Shown in pieces: positions 29,502 to 38,558 of a stretch of DNA of 64,000 nucleotides. The stretch covers positions 2,573,069 through 2,637,068 of the forward strand of contig NZ_CP118974.1 of assembly GCF_029024305.1 (NCBI RefSeq), read 5' to 3'. Numbering within the stretch: position 1 is the first letter of the stretch; each line of letters starts with the position of its first letter. Origin of the DNA: Mammaliicoccus vitulinus (GTDB lineage: Bacteria; Bacillota; Bacilli; Staphylococcales; Staphylococcaceae). The notes under the pieces are model-generated. The model was given only the letters and a program-made list of their open reading frames with translations. It was not told the origin of the DNA and did not search any database. The position numbers and the translations under genes are program-made.

Positions 29502-30842
29502 ATGAAAAATTTATCGCAATGGTCATCAAATATTGGCTTTATTTTAGCTAGTGCAGGTTCAGCAATAGGTCTAGGAGCAGTATGGAAGTTTCCTTATATG
29601 GCTGGCACATATGGTGGTGGCGCATTCTTATTAATATTTATTATATTTACACTACTCGTCGGCTTACCTTTGCTTTTAAGTGAATTTGTTTTGGGACGAT
29701 ATGGTAGAACGTACTCTACAAATATCTTTAAAAAAGTTTCTGGAAAATCATCGTTTAACTTAATAGGATGGCTCGGGAATTTAACAGTATTCGTACTATT
29801 TTCATTCTATAGTGTTATAGGTGGTTGGATCATTCTATATATTATACGTACATTGTTAGACAGCTTTGGATTAACGCAGTCACACGATTACGGTCATGTC
29901 TTTAATGATTATATTTCTAATCCATTATATTCATTAGCTAGCCAATTCGCTTTTATACTCTTTACTGTCATCATCGTCAGTAAAGGTGTCGAAAAAGGAA
30001 TCGAAAAAGCATCAAAAGTAATGATGCCACTATTGTTTATCTCATTTGTCATCATTATTATTAGATCTGTAACTTTAGATGGTGCAGTAGAAGGTATTCA
30101 ATATTTTCTACAACCTAAAATTTCAGACTTAAGTTCTGAAGGTATATTATATGCATTAGGTCAGTCATTCTTTGCTTTATCACTTGGTACATGCGGCATG
30201 ATGACTTATGCTTCTTATTTAAACCGCAAGACCAACATCGTCAAAAGTGCTAATGCGATTGTATGGATGAACATCGCCGTTTCTATAGCAGCAGGTTTAG
30301 CCATATTCCCAGCAATATTTGCTTTTGGTTTAGAGCCAAATCAAGGACCAGGATTATTATTCATTGTTCTTCCACAAGTATTTGACCAAATGTTCGTAGG
30401 TCAATTGTTCTATCTGTTATTCTTAATTTTATTCTTGTTTGCAGCCATTACATCTTCAATTTCTTTATTAGAATTAAATATATCTAACATTACTAAAAAT
30501 AATAACGATAATAGAAAAAAATGGTCTTATATAATAGGTGGTTTAGTATTTGTATTTGGTATTCCGTCAGCATTATCAAACGGACTGTTACAAAACTTTA
30601 CATTTGGTGTTGGAACCTTCTTTGATAACATGGATTACTTAGTCGCAAACGTCTTAATGCCTATCGGTGCATTGGGTGTTACCATCTTTGTCGGACACAT
30701 ATTTAACAAAGAGACCATCATGAAAGAACTGAATATGAGTGATACTAAAAAAGGTAGAATCTTTGTCAACGTATGGTATTTCCTAGTCAAATTTGTTTTA
30801 CCTATTATTATCATCGCAGTATTTATTGGCCAATTATTATAA
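29502..30842 (+). CDS. Sodium-dependent neurotransmitter:sodium symporter (NSS) family transporter
   Basis: The 446-residue protein has about 12 membrane helices and the NSS signature at the start (GFILASAGSAIGLGAVWKFP, residues 12-31), with a GGAFLLIF helix 1-2 region and SFFALSLGTCGMMTYASY in helix 6-7. These transporters take up amino acids or related compounds with sodium; the substrate cannot be told. AAGGAAGG lies before the ATG. A Fur-like palindrome is in the upstream region but the match is poor. It converges with the DASS transporter gene across a repeat hairpin that can act as terminator. Confidence 0.9.
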   Translation: MKNLSQWSSNIGFILASAGSAIGLGAVWKFPYMAGTYGGGAFLLIFIIFTLLVGLPLLLSEFVLGRYGRTYSTNIFKKVSGKSSFNLIGWLGNLTVFVLFSFYSVIGGWIILYIIRTLLDSFGLTQSHDYGHVFNDYISNPLYSLASQFAFILFTVIIVSKGVEKGIEKASKVMMPLLFISFVIIIIRSVTLDGAVEGIQYFLQPKISDLSSEGILYALGQSFFALSLGTCGMMTYASYLNRKTNIVKSANAIVWMNIAVSIAAGLAIFPAIFAFGLEPNQGPGLLFIVLPQVFDQMFVGQLFYLLFLILFLFAAITSSISLLELNISNITKNNNDNRKKWSYIIGGLVFVFGIPSALSNGLLQNFTFGVGTFFDNMDYLVANVLMPIGALGVTIFVGHIFNKETIMKELNMSDTKKGRIFVNVWYFLVKFVLPIIIIAVFIGQLL

Positions 30843-30876
30843 ATCGATTTCCAAAAATAAGACACTTCATATAAAT

Positions 30877-30945
30877 AAAAGCATGTCACGCTAATCACGT
30901 AAAAATGACTAGCGTGACATGCTTATTTATTTTGAGTTGAACTCA
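30877..30945. repeat. Hairpin/tail repeat module, copy F
   Basis: A hairpin with AGCATGTCACGCTA/TAGCGTGACATGCT arms is followed by the shared tail ATTTATTTTGAGTTGAACTC. The stem resembles that at 27411 and the tail that of copies A, B, C and E; no ~82-bp module is attached. It lies between convergent transporter genes and probably terminates one or both. Confidence 0.75.
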
Positions 30946-30946
30946 C

Positions 30947-32464
30947 TTATAATAATCCTAACCATTTCCAATAAGTCATACTCATCAAGATAATGAGCAA
31001 ATAACCGATTATTGTTAATGGTATACCTGTTTTTATAAAGTCTTTAACTGTGAATGTTTCAGTACCATACGCCAACATATTTTGTGGAGAACTAACCGGT
31101 AATAAGAATCCGAAACTAATAACAAATTGCTGTATGAGTACAAACCCAATAGATTGATCACCTAGATTTAATGTTTGCGTTAATGCAATAAACACAGGTA
31201 TTAATGCCGAAGATAAACTTGTTGCACTGGCAAATCCTAAATGAATTAATATATTGAATATTGAGATTAACGCAATTGTAGCTATAAGCGGCATATGATT
31301 AAGTCCCATCAATCCAAACGTCTTATCACTTAACCATTGTGCAGCTGTTGTTTCTAACAAAACTGTACCTAGTGATATACCAATCCCAAATACAATTACA
31401 GTACCCCATGGTATTTTTTTCTCAACATCTTCCCATGAGAATACACCAATTTTTGGCGTTAACATAATGGCTAATGCAATAATCGTTATGGAAGAAGAGT
31501 CAATTGGATGTAATACTTTTTCTGTAGACCAGAATAGCAAGAGCAAGACAGAAATAATAATTAATCTCCACTCTCTAGCAGTAATTGGACCTAATTCATT
31601 TAATTGTGCTTTTACTAATTCCGTACCACCTTCAATTTCTTTTTCTTCAGGTTTGATAATCATGATCATGACGAAGTATAGAACAACTGACATGATAATG
31701 GACCAAGGAGCTGCATACAAGAACCATTCACCCCATGAAATGTCTTGTCCCATCGATTTATTAATAAAGCCTATAGCGACTATATTTTGAGCTGCAGCCG
31801 TCTTTATACCGATATTCCATATAGAGACTGCATGCACAGCTGTAATAATCAATAACGCTGCTAATTTACTGTTTTTAGAAGTGTTAAATGCTGCTATCAT
31901 ACCAAGTAGAATAGGCACTACTGCACCAGCTCTTGCTGTAGCAGAAGGTACAAAAAATGCTAATATAATTGCAACGATAATGGCACCTATAACAATTCTA
32001 TTTGTCTTATTACCTACTATAGAAAGTACTTGTAGTGCTAATCGCTTATGTAAGTTCGTGACTTGCATCGCTGTCGCTAAAAATAATGCTGCGGCAACTA
32101 GTGCAACGGCTGAACCAGAAAATCCACTTAGCGCCATTTGCAATGCATTACTAGTACCTAATAACGCATCCCCTTCTAATGCTTTACCATTTGCTGCCGG
32201 ATTACCTAGAGCATCTCCTAAATTTTGCACTGGGCTAAATCCAATCAATACAACTATAAGACCGACAATCATAACTGCCGATACTGGATAAGTTACAGCT
32301 TCTGTAACCCACATAATAACTGCGAATGCTAAAATGGCTAACGCACATTTTGCCATAACGGGTAAATCATTTGGCGTTGGTAATAATAAAATTCCAATTA
32401 ATAATACGAAACTAACAATAATCCAAATTGGTTTAAACGCTTTCTTCTCTATATCTCTTGACAT
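30947..32464 (-). CDS. DASS-family (SLC13) sodium/dicarboxylate symporter
   Basis: The 505-residue protein (start at 32464, with TTTGGAG upstream) has about 12 hydrophobic segments and the family's paired SxT-type motifs (SATARAGAVVPI near residue 175 and SASATSLSSALIP-like near 415). It should import C4-dicarboxylates such as malate or succinate, or 2-oxoglutarate, with sodium. It is a single gene; the end converges with the NSS transporter gene across a hairpin repeat. Distinction between SdcS- and YflS-type members was not attempted. Confidence 0.88.
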   Translation of the reverse strand: MSRDIEKKAFKPIWIIVSFVLLIGILLLPTPNDLPVMAKCALAILAFAVIMWVTEAVTYPVSAVMIVGLIVVLIGFSPVQNLGDALGNPAANGKALEGDALLGTSNALQMALSGFSGSAVALVAAALFLATAMQVTNLHKRLALQVLSIVGNKTNRIVIGAIIVAIILAFFVPSATARAGAVVPILLGMIAAFNTSKNSKLAALLIITAVHAVSIWNIGIKTAAAQNIVAIGFINKSMGQDISWGEWFLYAAPWSIIMSVVLYFVMIMIIKPEEKEIEGGTELVKAQLNELGPITAREWRLIIISVLLLLFWSTEKVLHPIDSSSITIIALAIMLTPKIGVFSWEDVEKKIPWGTVIVFGIGISLGTVLLETTAAQWLSDKTFGLMGLNHMPLIATIALISIFNILIHLGFASATSLSSALIPVFIALTQTLNLGDQSIGFVLIQQFVISFGFLLPVSSPQNMLAYGTETFTVKDFIKTGIPLTIIGYLLIILMSMTYWKWLGLL

Positions 32465-32612
32465 TTGAAACAGCTCCAAATTTATTATTTATTGTTCTAA
32501 TTTCCTAAATAATAACATATTTCTTATTTGTATATAATACTTTTTACAATTAATACAACAAATGCTTGAACTTTATCATAATTACATGTAATGTAATAAG
32601 GGAAGTGTGACG

Positions 32613-32634
32613 GTTGTCTGCCCATAGACAACCC
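32613..32634 (+). promoter_or_regulatory. Leader hairpin upstream of the HTH coiled-coil gene
   Basis: GGTTGTCT and AGACAACC form a perfect 8-bp stem about 40 bases before the start codon. No T-run follows, so it is more likely an operator or a leader structure than a terminator. Confidence 0.45.
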
Positions 32635-32674
32635 TACCTATAAAACTACTGCCAAATAAAGGATGATATATAAT

Positions 32675-33562
32675 ATGTTAACGAAAGAATTCGCAGCTAA
32701 GGTCGGTCTTAGCGAAAAACAAGTTAGAAAAATTGTACAACACTTAGAAGACAGAGGATATCAACTTTCTAAGACTGAATACCGTGGAAGAGAAGCAACA
32801 GACTTCCAAGAAGAAGATGTAGAATTATTCCAAGAAATAGCTGAAAAAGTTAAAGAAACAAACAGTTATGATCAAGCTTTTGAAACGCTAGAAAAAGAAA
32901 AAGACTTCTTACAAGTTCTAGTGAAAGATCAACCAGATCAGCAATCACCTGAGCTTCAACAATTAATCGAAGAGTTAAGAACAGAAGTTCAACATATGCG
33001 TAGAGAAAGACAAATGTTAGGTGAAATGTTGCAACAAGTACATATCCAACAACAAAAATTGGAACAAACTTTAGCATTACAAGCACCTCAACAAACTGAA
33101 GAAGCTGTACAAACGAATGAAACGAAAGTTGCAGACAAAGAAGCTGTACAAACTAACAGTTCAGAAAGTGTCACAGCAGACATTACTTCTAAAGAAGCGG
33201 CGGAAAACAAAGAAGATACTAACATAAGTAAAGAAACTGTTTCTACTGAAGAAAAAATAGAGAAGAAACTTAAAGACGAAGATAAAGTTGAAGATAAAGC
33301 TTCAGCAGTTAAGACAGAACCTACAACTGACAAAACTGAAGAAGTGAAAGTAGAAACGAAAGAAGCTAATCCTACTCAAGAAGTTGCAGCTGACAAACAA
33401 GAAACAGCAGTTACAACTGAGAAGCAAGAAACTACAAATAATATTGCTGAAGAAGAAAAAGTGGATACGACTTCTACTCTAGATGCAACAAGTGAAGAAA
33501 CTAAATTAGAAACAGAAGAACCAAAGAAAAAAGGATTCTTCTCAAGATTATTCAATATCTAA
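32675..33562 (+). CDS. HTH and coiled-coil protein with acidic repetitive tail
   Basis: From the ATG at 32675 the 295-residue protein has an N-terminal winged or MerR-like helix-turn-helix (MLTKEFAAKVGLSEKQVRK), a helical/coiled-coil middle (about residues 80-135, glutamine-rich), then ~145 residues dominated by E, K, T, V and A with runs such as EEVKVETKEA, and a C-terminal KKKGFFSRLFNI that looks like an amphipathic membrane-binding helix. Similar proteins occur in other staphylococci next to purine and origin-proximal genes, but no function is known to me. DNA binding plus membrane attachment is an inference. Confidence 0.78.
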   Translation: MLTKEFAAKVGLSEKQVRKIVQHLEDRGYQLSKTEYRGREATDFQEEDVELFQEIAEKVKETNSYDQAFETLEKEKDFLQVLVKDQPDQQSPELQQLIEELRTEVQHMRRERQMLGEMLQQVHIQQQKLEQTLALQAPQQTEEAVQTNETKVADKEAVQTNSSESVTADITSKEAAENKEDTNISKETVSTEEKIEKKLKDEDKVEDKASAVKTEPTTDKTEEVKVETKEANPTQEVAADKQETAVTTEKQETTNNIAEEEKVDTTSTLDATSEETKLETEEPKKKGFFSRLFNI

Positions 33563-33574
33563 TCCATTCAAAAA

Positions 33575-33771
33575 GTTTGGGACATAAATCCCAACTTAAA
33601 ATAAATCACCCAACCCGTTGGAATCATTTTCGGATTGGGTGATTTTTTATTTCTGATTTTGTAAAGTGCTGACGCCCGGAGGAATAGTATGTGAGAGAGA
33701 CTACAGGCTCGAGCCATACCCCTAGGCAAGCATGCACTTTACAAAATCATTATAGTTTAGGACATTTATTT
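33575..33771. repeat. Composite dispersed repeat, copy C (inverted relative to copy A)
   Basis: Read on the minus strand the order is the same as copy A: GTAAAGTGC...GCACTTTAC module (about 33660-33742), CACCCAATCCG-type hairpin (33606-33648), then tail and TTGGGATTTATGTCCCAA. The module differs from copy A at only a handful of positions. It lies after the stop of the coiled-coil gene, so the hairpin likely terminates that transcript. Confidence 0.8.
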
Positions 33772-33898
33772 CCCATACTTTTTGTTAAGATTTTGTAAAT
33801 TTCCACTATATAATTGTTAAAAGAAGCGCTACTTTGTTATATTAAACTTTATATTAAGCTCGTTTAATTAACATTAACAATTGGGAGTGTTTCATATT

Positions 33899-34720
33899 AT
33901 GGAAACATTAAATTACGAAGATATTACCAGCGAAAAGCTATGGCAACAAAACAATCAAGTTGTTAAAATCATAAAAGATGATTTAGACTTTTATATCAAA
34001 CTAAACCTTAAAGAAAACAATGATAAATTAGTTGTATTTTCAAATGGTGCAATTGATCCTTCTAAAAGTAAACCACCTGTTTTTATGAGAAGTAAATGGC
34101 ATGAAGACTTTAATGCAAATTGCCTATATATAGACGATAGAACAGTCCACTATAAGCAATTAAGGATTGGTTGGGGTGTTGGTAGAGAACAACGTCATTT
34201 TCTAGTAGACTATTCCGAAATTACCAAACATATAGCAGAACACCTTAATATAGAAGCTCATGATGTTGTTTATTGCGGCTCATCTGCAGGCGGATATATG
34301 TCTATGTATCTTGCCACTTTGCATAAAGAATCGACAGCTGTTGTAAACAATCCGCAATGCTACGTTGATCGATATGATAAAGTAAATGTCGAAAAACTGT
34401 ATAACAAAATATTTCCTGGACGCTCACGAGACTATATCAAAAAGCAATATTCACTTAGATTATCCATCACAAGTCTCTTTAGGCATGAAAACTACGTTCC
34501 AAAAATTTACTATATCCAAAACAGATTGTGTCTGACAGATATGACAAGACACTATGAACCATTCTGCAATTTTCTTGATAAATACAACATAAATAGTATC
34601 AACATCAAATTTATCCTCTACAATAATAAAAAAAAGGGACACGATCCCATATCTCGTGAAGCCACTGTTGATTTTGTTAATAAAGTATTAGAAAATAAGC
34701 TCGCAATAGCAGACTTCTAA
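33899..34720 (+). CDS. Alpha/beta-hydrolase-fold protein of unknown role
   Basis: The protein (273 residues from the ATG at 33899, with TTGGGAGTG upstream) has a nucleophile elbow GSSAGGYMSMYL near residue 125 and an N-terminal LVVFSNGAIDPSK segment, which suggest an alpha/beta hydrolase fold of the type found among surface-polysaccharide or accessory-secretion (Asp2-like) proteins. The candidate catalytic histidine lies in the C-terminal KKKGHDPIS. It stands alone between a repeat and a strong terminator. The substrate is unknown, and the enzyme call rests on the serine motif only. Confidence 0.65.
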   Translation: METLNYEDITSEKLWQQNNQVVKIIKDDLDFYIKLNLKENNDKLVVFSNGAIDPSKSKPPVFMRSKWHEDFNANCLYIDDRTVHYKQLRIGWGVGREQRHFLVDYSEITKHIAEHLNIEAHDVVYCGSSAGGYMSMYLATLHKESTAVVNNPQCYVDRYDKVNVEKLYNKIFPGRSRDYIKKQYSLRLSITSLFRHENYVPKIYYIQNRLCLTDMTRHYEPFCNFLDKYNINSINIKFILYNNKKKGHDPISREATVDFVNKVLENKLAIADF

Positions 34721-34727
34721 ACAATAT

Positions 34728-34760
34728 ACGCCCTTAGGATACTTTCCTAAGGGCGTTTTT
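34728..34760 (+). terminator. Terminator of the hydrolase-like gene
   Basis: ACGCCCTTAGGA pairs with TCCTAAGGGCGT, then five T. Strong rho-independent terminator. Confidence 0.93.
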
Positions 34761-34916
34761 CTTCTATCCAAATCTTCTCAATAAATGCTATTAAGACAAA
34801 ATTTAAGATATTCATGTGAAAATTCAAAAATTTATAAAGCACTTTCATTAATATTTATGTTACCCTATACGAGTACTGTAAAAAATTGATAAATTCTTAA
34901 AGCAAAGGAACTCATT

Positions 34917-35819
34917 ATGAAATTCACAAAAGAAGAATGGCGTAACACAAACTTTAAATTAGATATGGACACAAGTCATTTAAACCTTGAAGAAATCATC
35001 AGCTTAAATGATAATTTAACGAACTCTGAAATTAACGAAGTCTATTTACCACTCATTAATTTTTTAACAAACAAAGTTAAATTCCATAAAGATTACTCAT
35101 TTGATATTAACAATAAATTACAAAACAAAGAAAACACTCCACCATTTATTATTGGTATTTCAGGTGGCGTTTCTGTCGGTAAAAGCACAGTTTCAAGACT
35201 GCTCTTAAGCTTACTTCAAGAATACAATACAGACTGGAAAGTTGATCTCATCACAACAGATGGGTACATTATGCCTAAACAAGAACTGATAGATAAAGAT
35301 TTATTATCTAAAAAAGGATTCCCAGAAAGTTACGACACCAAAACTTTAATCAGTCACTTAAAACAAATTAAAAACAACGAACGAAACATACAAACTTACA
35401 CATATTCGCATATCACATATGACCGATTAAAAGATCAATATCACAACATTGATTGCCCAGACATTCTCATCATAGAAGGTGTGAATATATTCCAAGTCAG
35501 TCCACATGAAGAAGAGCTCGTAAGTGACTATATCGATTATAAAATATACTTAGATACAACAATAGAAAACATGAAAAAATGGTATCTCAATCGCTTCTTA
35601 CTGCTACAAGAAGAAGCCTTCCAGAAGCCTGACTCACATTTCTATAAATACCGAGACATCCCTCAAGAAGAAGCCATCACAATAGCTACAGACCTTTGGG
35701 ATAATATAAACGAAGTCAATCTGATTAAAAACATCTTACCAACTAAAAACAGATCAGACCTCGTACTCTATAAGAATCATGCACATGTAATCGAGCAGTT
35801 GAAGTTTAATAAATTTTAA
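34917..35819 (+). CDS. coaA: Pantothenate kinase, type I (CoaA)
   Basis: CoaA phosphorylates pantothenate, the first step of coenzyme A synthesis. The 300-residue protein has the P-loop GGVSVGKST (83-91), the motif TTDGYIMPKQEL with a conserved acidic residue, YSHITYD, and DILIIEGVNIFQ, which together are diagnostic of the type I (bacterial CoaA, P-loop) kinase. AAAGGAAC precedes the ATG. Staphylococci are best known for a type II kinase (CoaW), so a type I enzyme here is notable. It may coexist with or replace CoaW elsewhere in the genome. Length agrees with the family (about 310). Confidence 0.93.
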   Translation: MKFTKEEWRNTNFKLDMDTSHLNLEEIISLNDNLTNSEINEVYLPLINFLTNKVKFHKDYSFDINNKLQNKENTPPFIIGISGGVSVGKSTVSRLLLSLLQEYNTDWKVDLITTDGYIMPKQELIDKDLLSKKGFPESYDTKTLISHLKQIKNNERNIQTYTYSHITYDRLKDQYHNIDCPDILIIEGVNIFQVSPHEEELVSDYIDYKIYLDTTIENMKKWYLNRFLLLQEEAFQKPDSHFYKYRDIPQEEAITIATDLWDNINEVNLIKNILPTKNRSDLVLYKNHAHVIEQLKFNKF

Positions 35820-35907
35820 GATAGCCTATCCAATTTATATAAGCAGTATACTAATATTGATTTTAATCATATTCATTACACTGCCTATTATCGTTAATTA
35901 AAATCTA

Positions 35908-35943
35908 AAACACCCCTCTAGTCTGATTGCTAAAGGGGTGTTT
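35908..35943. terminator. Hairpin terminator between coaA and the phzF remnant
   Basis: AAACACCCCT and AGGGGTGTTT pair around a loop containing CTGATTGCT, flanked by A-rich and T-rich ends. A similar loop is used by the rpsR terminator at 37222. Confidence 0.8.
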
Positions 35944-35964
35944 AGTGGTCTAGTAGTCTAAATA

Positions 35965-36224
35965 TTATATTTCTACTTCTATTTTTTTCACATATACTGC
36001 ATTACCAGTTATCTTAATATCATACTGCTTATCTTGCTTCTCAACGTGAACGATTACTTAGACGTTTTTTCTATTTTTTGACCTTGTTCTATTACAAGTT
36101 CAAATGTTTCTTCTGCCATATTCTTAATATACTGAGCATAATATGCGCCCATCACTCTTGAAGCTGTTCCTTTATTAGGTTCAACACTAAATGCATCATA
36201 ATGATATACCGTTATTGATTTCAA
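35965..36224 (-). pseudogene. Decayed PhzF-family isomerase gene (internal deletion and frameshift)
   Basis: On the minus strand a TTG start with GGAGG upstream opens a frame reading KSITVYHYDAFSVEPNKG, the N-terminus of PhzF-like proteins. It then jumps to a C-terminal-type segment (AEETFELVIEQGQKIEKTSK) and stops; shifting one frame restores VIVHVEKQDKQYDIKITGNAVYV, the normal ending, before a stop at 35965. About 200 central residues are missing. This is a remnant of a PhzF enzyme with both a large deletion and a frameshift. Confidence 0.82.
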
Positions 36225-36252
36225 GAAGCAACCTCCTAAACTTTCAATAAAT

Positions 36253-36957
36253 TTATTTAATATTTATTTTCAAAAATGAGTTTGCATTGGATTGAAACTC
36301 ATAGTTCACTTGTACTTCTTCTGTAGTATAACCACGTTCATTTAAGGTATGTATAATTTTATCTAATTCTTCGTAGCGATCACCCTCAATATTAACGAGT
36401 GGGAATATGCGAATTTCTTCCTTAGTCACACGCAACATTTCTTCAAGTGTTTGAATATGAAAATTAAAATCAAACGCTTCTGAATATAAAAATAAAAAGT
36501 GAGCAGATAATAAAATATCAAATTCATTATCACTAAAAGGTAACTGAGGTAATTCAACGGCATGATACTTTTCTTGATACATTTTCATATCTTTCACACA
36601 AGTATCCAGTGCTTCTATTCTATAATCTTTCAAATCATCAGTATCATTAAAAAATGTCCAATTATAATTTGATTTAGATTTTTCCATTTTATTAATCATG
36701 TGTTTAATATCTTCTTTACCCTTATTATATAATTCAACATTATTAAAATAATAAGCAATATCACAGGCTTCAACATCTAAACCATTTTCTCTAGCCGTCG
36801 CACTAAACGAACACGCGCCAGCCGGACAGTCTAGAACCTTTTTGTTTTTAAGGTTTGCTATCGATAAATCAAACATATTTACGTATTCTTCAAAAGTTCG
36901 ACCTATAAAGATAATTCGATCAATATCTAATTTAGTATTATTTGCTAAGTTACTCAT
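36253..36957 (-). CDS. Class I SAM-dependent methyltransferase-like protein
   Basis: The 234-residue protein contains a methyltransferase motif I (KKVLDCPAGACSFSATARENG, residues ~39-59), an acidic residue at the end of strand 2 (VEACDIAYY) and a motif-IV region LPFSDNEFDILLSAHFLFLYS, then TLEEMLRVTKEEIRIFPL. This is the usual order for class I methyltransferases. No acceptor domain stands out. AGGAGG lies before the ATG. It is a single gene downstream of the rpsR region in the same direction; a phzF remnant follows. Confidence 0.8.
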   Translation of the reverse strand: MSNLANNTKLDIDRIIFIGRTFEEYVNMFDLSIANLKNKKVLDCPAGACSFSATARENGLDVEACDIAYYFNNVELYNKGKEDIKHMINKMEKSKSNYNWTFFNDTDDLKDYRIEALDTCVKDMKMYQEKYHAVELPQLPFSDNEFDILLSAHFLFLYSEAFDFNFHIQTLEEMLRVTKEEIRIFPLVNIEGDRYEELDKIIHTLNERGYTTEEVQVNYEFQSNANSFLKINIK

Positions 36958-37091
36958 CGTATCCTCCTATCAAAAAACTTTTCCCAATGGTAACATAGTT
37001 ACAAAAAGAATCATATTATCTTTTTATGATCGAATTAACGGTGCACATGCAAGACCAAAACTAAAAGCGCTAAAAATATTCATAGATAATC

Positions 37092-37195
37092 TTGCTTAAG
37101 TCGAAAGTGTGTACTATAATAATTACAAATAGCGGTGCATATCTGCGGAATGCACTTGAGGGTAACTGTTACTTACAGTTCCCTCTTTTTTTACG
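37092..37195 (+). ncRNA. Candidate small RNA with its own promoter and terminator
   Basis: TTGCTT (37092-37097) and TATAAT (37115-37120) are spaced by exactly 17 bases. A transcript starting near 37127 would contain two hairpins: GTGCAT/ATGCAC (37134-37154) and GAGGG-AACTGT/ACAGTT-CCCTC (about 37157-37187), the second followed by seven T. The predicted RNA is about 65-70 nt. No open frame of useful length or ribosome binding site lies in it. I do not recognise it as a named staphylococcal RNA. It is antisense-convergent to rpsR downstream. Confidence 0.65.
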
Positions 37196-37221
37196 CCCTT
37201 TCTTATAAAAACAATCACAAA

Positions 37222-37253
37222 AAACCCCTCTAGCCTGATTGCTAGAGGGGTTT
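37222..37253 (-). terminator. rpsF-ssb-rpsR operon terminator
   Basis: AAACCCCTCTAGC/GCTAGAGGGGTTT, a perfect 13-bp stem with loop CTGATT, 15 bases after the rpsR stop codon. It also lies downstream of the small RNA on the other strand. Confidence 0.92.
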
Positions 37254-37267
37254 ATATACATTAAAAA

Positions 37268-37510
37268 TTATTGTTCTTCTTTAACATATGGTAATAAAGC
37301 CATGTGACGTGAACGTTTGATAGCTATAGTAAGCATACGTTGGTATTTTGCTGAAGTACCCGTTACACGACGTGGTAAAATTTTACCTCTTTCAGAGATA
37401 AATTTCTTAAGTAAATCTGTATCTTTGTAGTCGATTTGTGTAATACCGTTTGCAGTGAAATAACAAACTTTTTTACGACGACGACCACCTCTTCTTGGTC
37501 CACCTGCCAT
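37268..37510 (-). CDS. rpsR: 30S ribosomal protein S18
   Basis: This 80-residue basic protein has an arginine- and glycine-rich N-terminus ([22 protein letters not shown]) and the core [41 protein letters not shown] that is universal in S18. It binds S6 on the 30S platform. It ends the rpsF-ssb-rpsR operon, and its position relative to ssb and rpsF is the same in nearly all Firmicutes. A GGGAGG-type ribosome binding site is present. Nothing unusual was seen. Confidence 0.98.
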   Translation of the reverse strand: MAGGPRRGGRRRKKVCYFTANGITQIDYKDTDLLKKFISERGKILPRRVTGTSAKYQRMLTIAIKRSRHMALLPYVKEEQ

Positions 37511-37567
37511 GATTGAGTTCCTCCCTTCTTTTTAAATTTTTATATTTATATTCGTTTCAATCAACTA

Positions 37568-38098
37568 TTAGAACGGCAAATCATCATCACTGATATCAAT
37601 TGGTCCATTAGCATTCGCAAATGGGTTACTTGATTGTTGATTATTATTTGACTGTTGATTTGAAGGTGCTTTTTGTCCTTGTTGCTGATTACCGCCAAAG
37701 TCTTGTCCATAATTCTGGAACTCGTTATTATTTTGGTTATTTGATTGGTTATCATTACCAGATTGACGTTGATTTGCGCCTTTAGGTTCAAGAAATTGAA
37801 CACTGTCACAAACAACTTCAGTTACATAAACACGACGACCTTCTTGGTTCTCGTAGCTACGAGATTGTAGACGACCTTCAACACCTGCAAGACTACCTTT
37901 AGATAAGTAATTGTTTACATTCTCTGCGGGACGTCTAAATACAACACAGTTGATAAAGTCAGCTTCTCTTTCACCTTGCGAATTCGTAAAAGTACGATTG
38001 ATAGCTAAGGTAAAAGTAGCAACTTGAACGCCTGAGGGTGTTACTCTGTATTCCGGATCTTTAGTTAACCGACCGACTAATACAACACGATTAATCAT
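37568..38098 (-). CDS. ssb: Single-stranded DNA-binding protein
   Basis: The first ~110 residues form the OB fold ([18 protein letters not shown], ...[49 protein letters not shown]). A glutamine/asparagine-rich linker follows, and the protein ends in the interaction tail DISDDDLPF. This binds ssDNA as a tetramer and recruits repair and replication proteins through the tail. At 176 residues it is normal for a chromosomal Ssb. It lies between rpsF and rpsR in the conserved operon. Confidence 0.97.
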   Translation of the reverse strand: MINRVVLVGRLTKDPEYRVTPSGVQVATFTLAINRTFTNSQGEREADFINCVVFRRPAENVNNYLSKGSLAGVEGRLQSRSYENQEGRRVYVTEVVCDSVQFLEPKGANQRQSGNDNQSNNQNNNEFQNYGQDFGGNQQQGQKAPSNQQSNNNQQSSNPFANANGPIDISDDDLPF

Positions 38099-38127
38099 TT
38101 AATCTCCCCCATATCTTAAAAGTTAAA

Positions 38128-38424
38128 TTATTTTTCTTCTTCGCGTATAACGATGTGACGAATAATATCATCAGTGATCTTAGCTAAACGATCAAATTCG
38201 TTAATTGCTTCGTCATTTTCAGACTTAACTCGAACGATATTGTAGAAACCTTCTGCGAAGTCTTGGATTTCATAGGCTAAACGACGTTTACCCCAATCCT
38301 TTTCTTCGATGACTTCTGAACCGTTTGAAGCTAAGATTCCTTTAAAACGTTCAACGACAGCTTTTCTAGCTTCGTCTTCGATATTTGGACGTACTACGTA
38401 CATTACTTCATATGTTCTCATCAA
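38128..38424 (-). CDS. rpsF: 30S ribosomal protein S6
   Basis: The 98-residue protein starts [13 protein letters not shown] and has the ferredoxin-like S6 fold, with [21 protein letters not shown] as the typical central segment. It partners S18 in the 30S subunit. It is the first gene of the operon, with GGAGGTG before the start. Its 5' leader contains a GGCCGC...ACC element compatible with the S6:S18 feedback site. In the ancestral arrangement ychF lies directly upstream; here a 12-kb island separates them. Confidence 0.97.
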   Translation of the reverse strand: MMRTYEVMYVVRPNIEDEARKAVVERFKGILASNGSEVIEEKDWGKRRLAYEIQDFAEGFYNIVRVKSENDEAINEFDRLAKITDDIIRHIVIREEEK

Positions 38425-38535
38425 TTTACACCTCCTTATGGTCTATGCGGCCTAACAACTTAGTATTAAGCAAGGAATAATTTTCATTACTCACAATCAA
38501 GAATTATAGCATAGAGTATTACTTTTTACAATCTT
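38425..38535 (-). promoter_or_regulatory. rpsF leader, possible S6:S18 autoregulatory element
   Basis: The region upstream of rpsF contains GGCCGCATAGACC close to the ribosome binding site on the minus strand, resembling the CCG-containing bulged stem bound by the S6:S18 complex in many bacteria. The fit was judged by eye only. Confidence 0.35.
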
Positions 38536-38558
38536 TTTATCACTCAATAGAACTAATA

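Noticed and set aside
31881..32291. Plus-strand ORF opposite the DASS transporter gene
   Set aside because: Antisense of strongly conserved membrane-protein coding sequence; no start signal.
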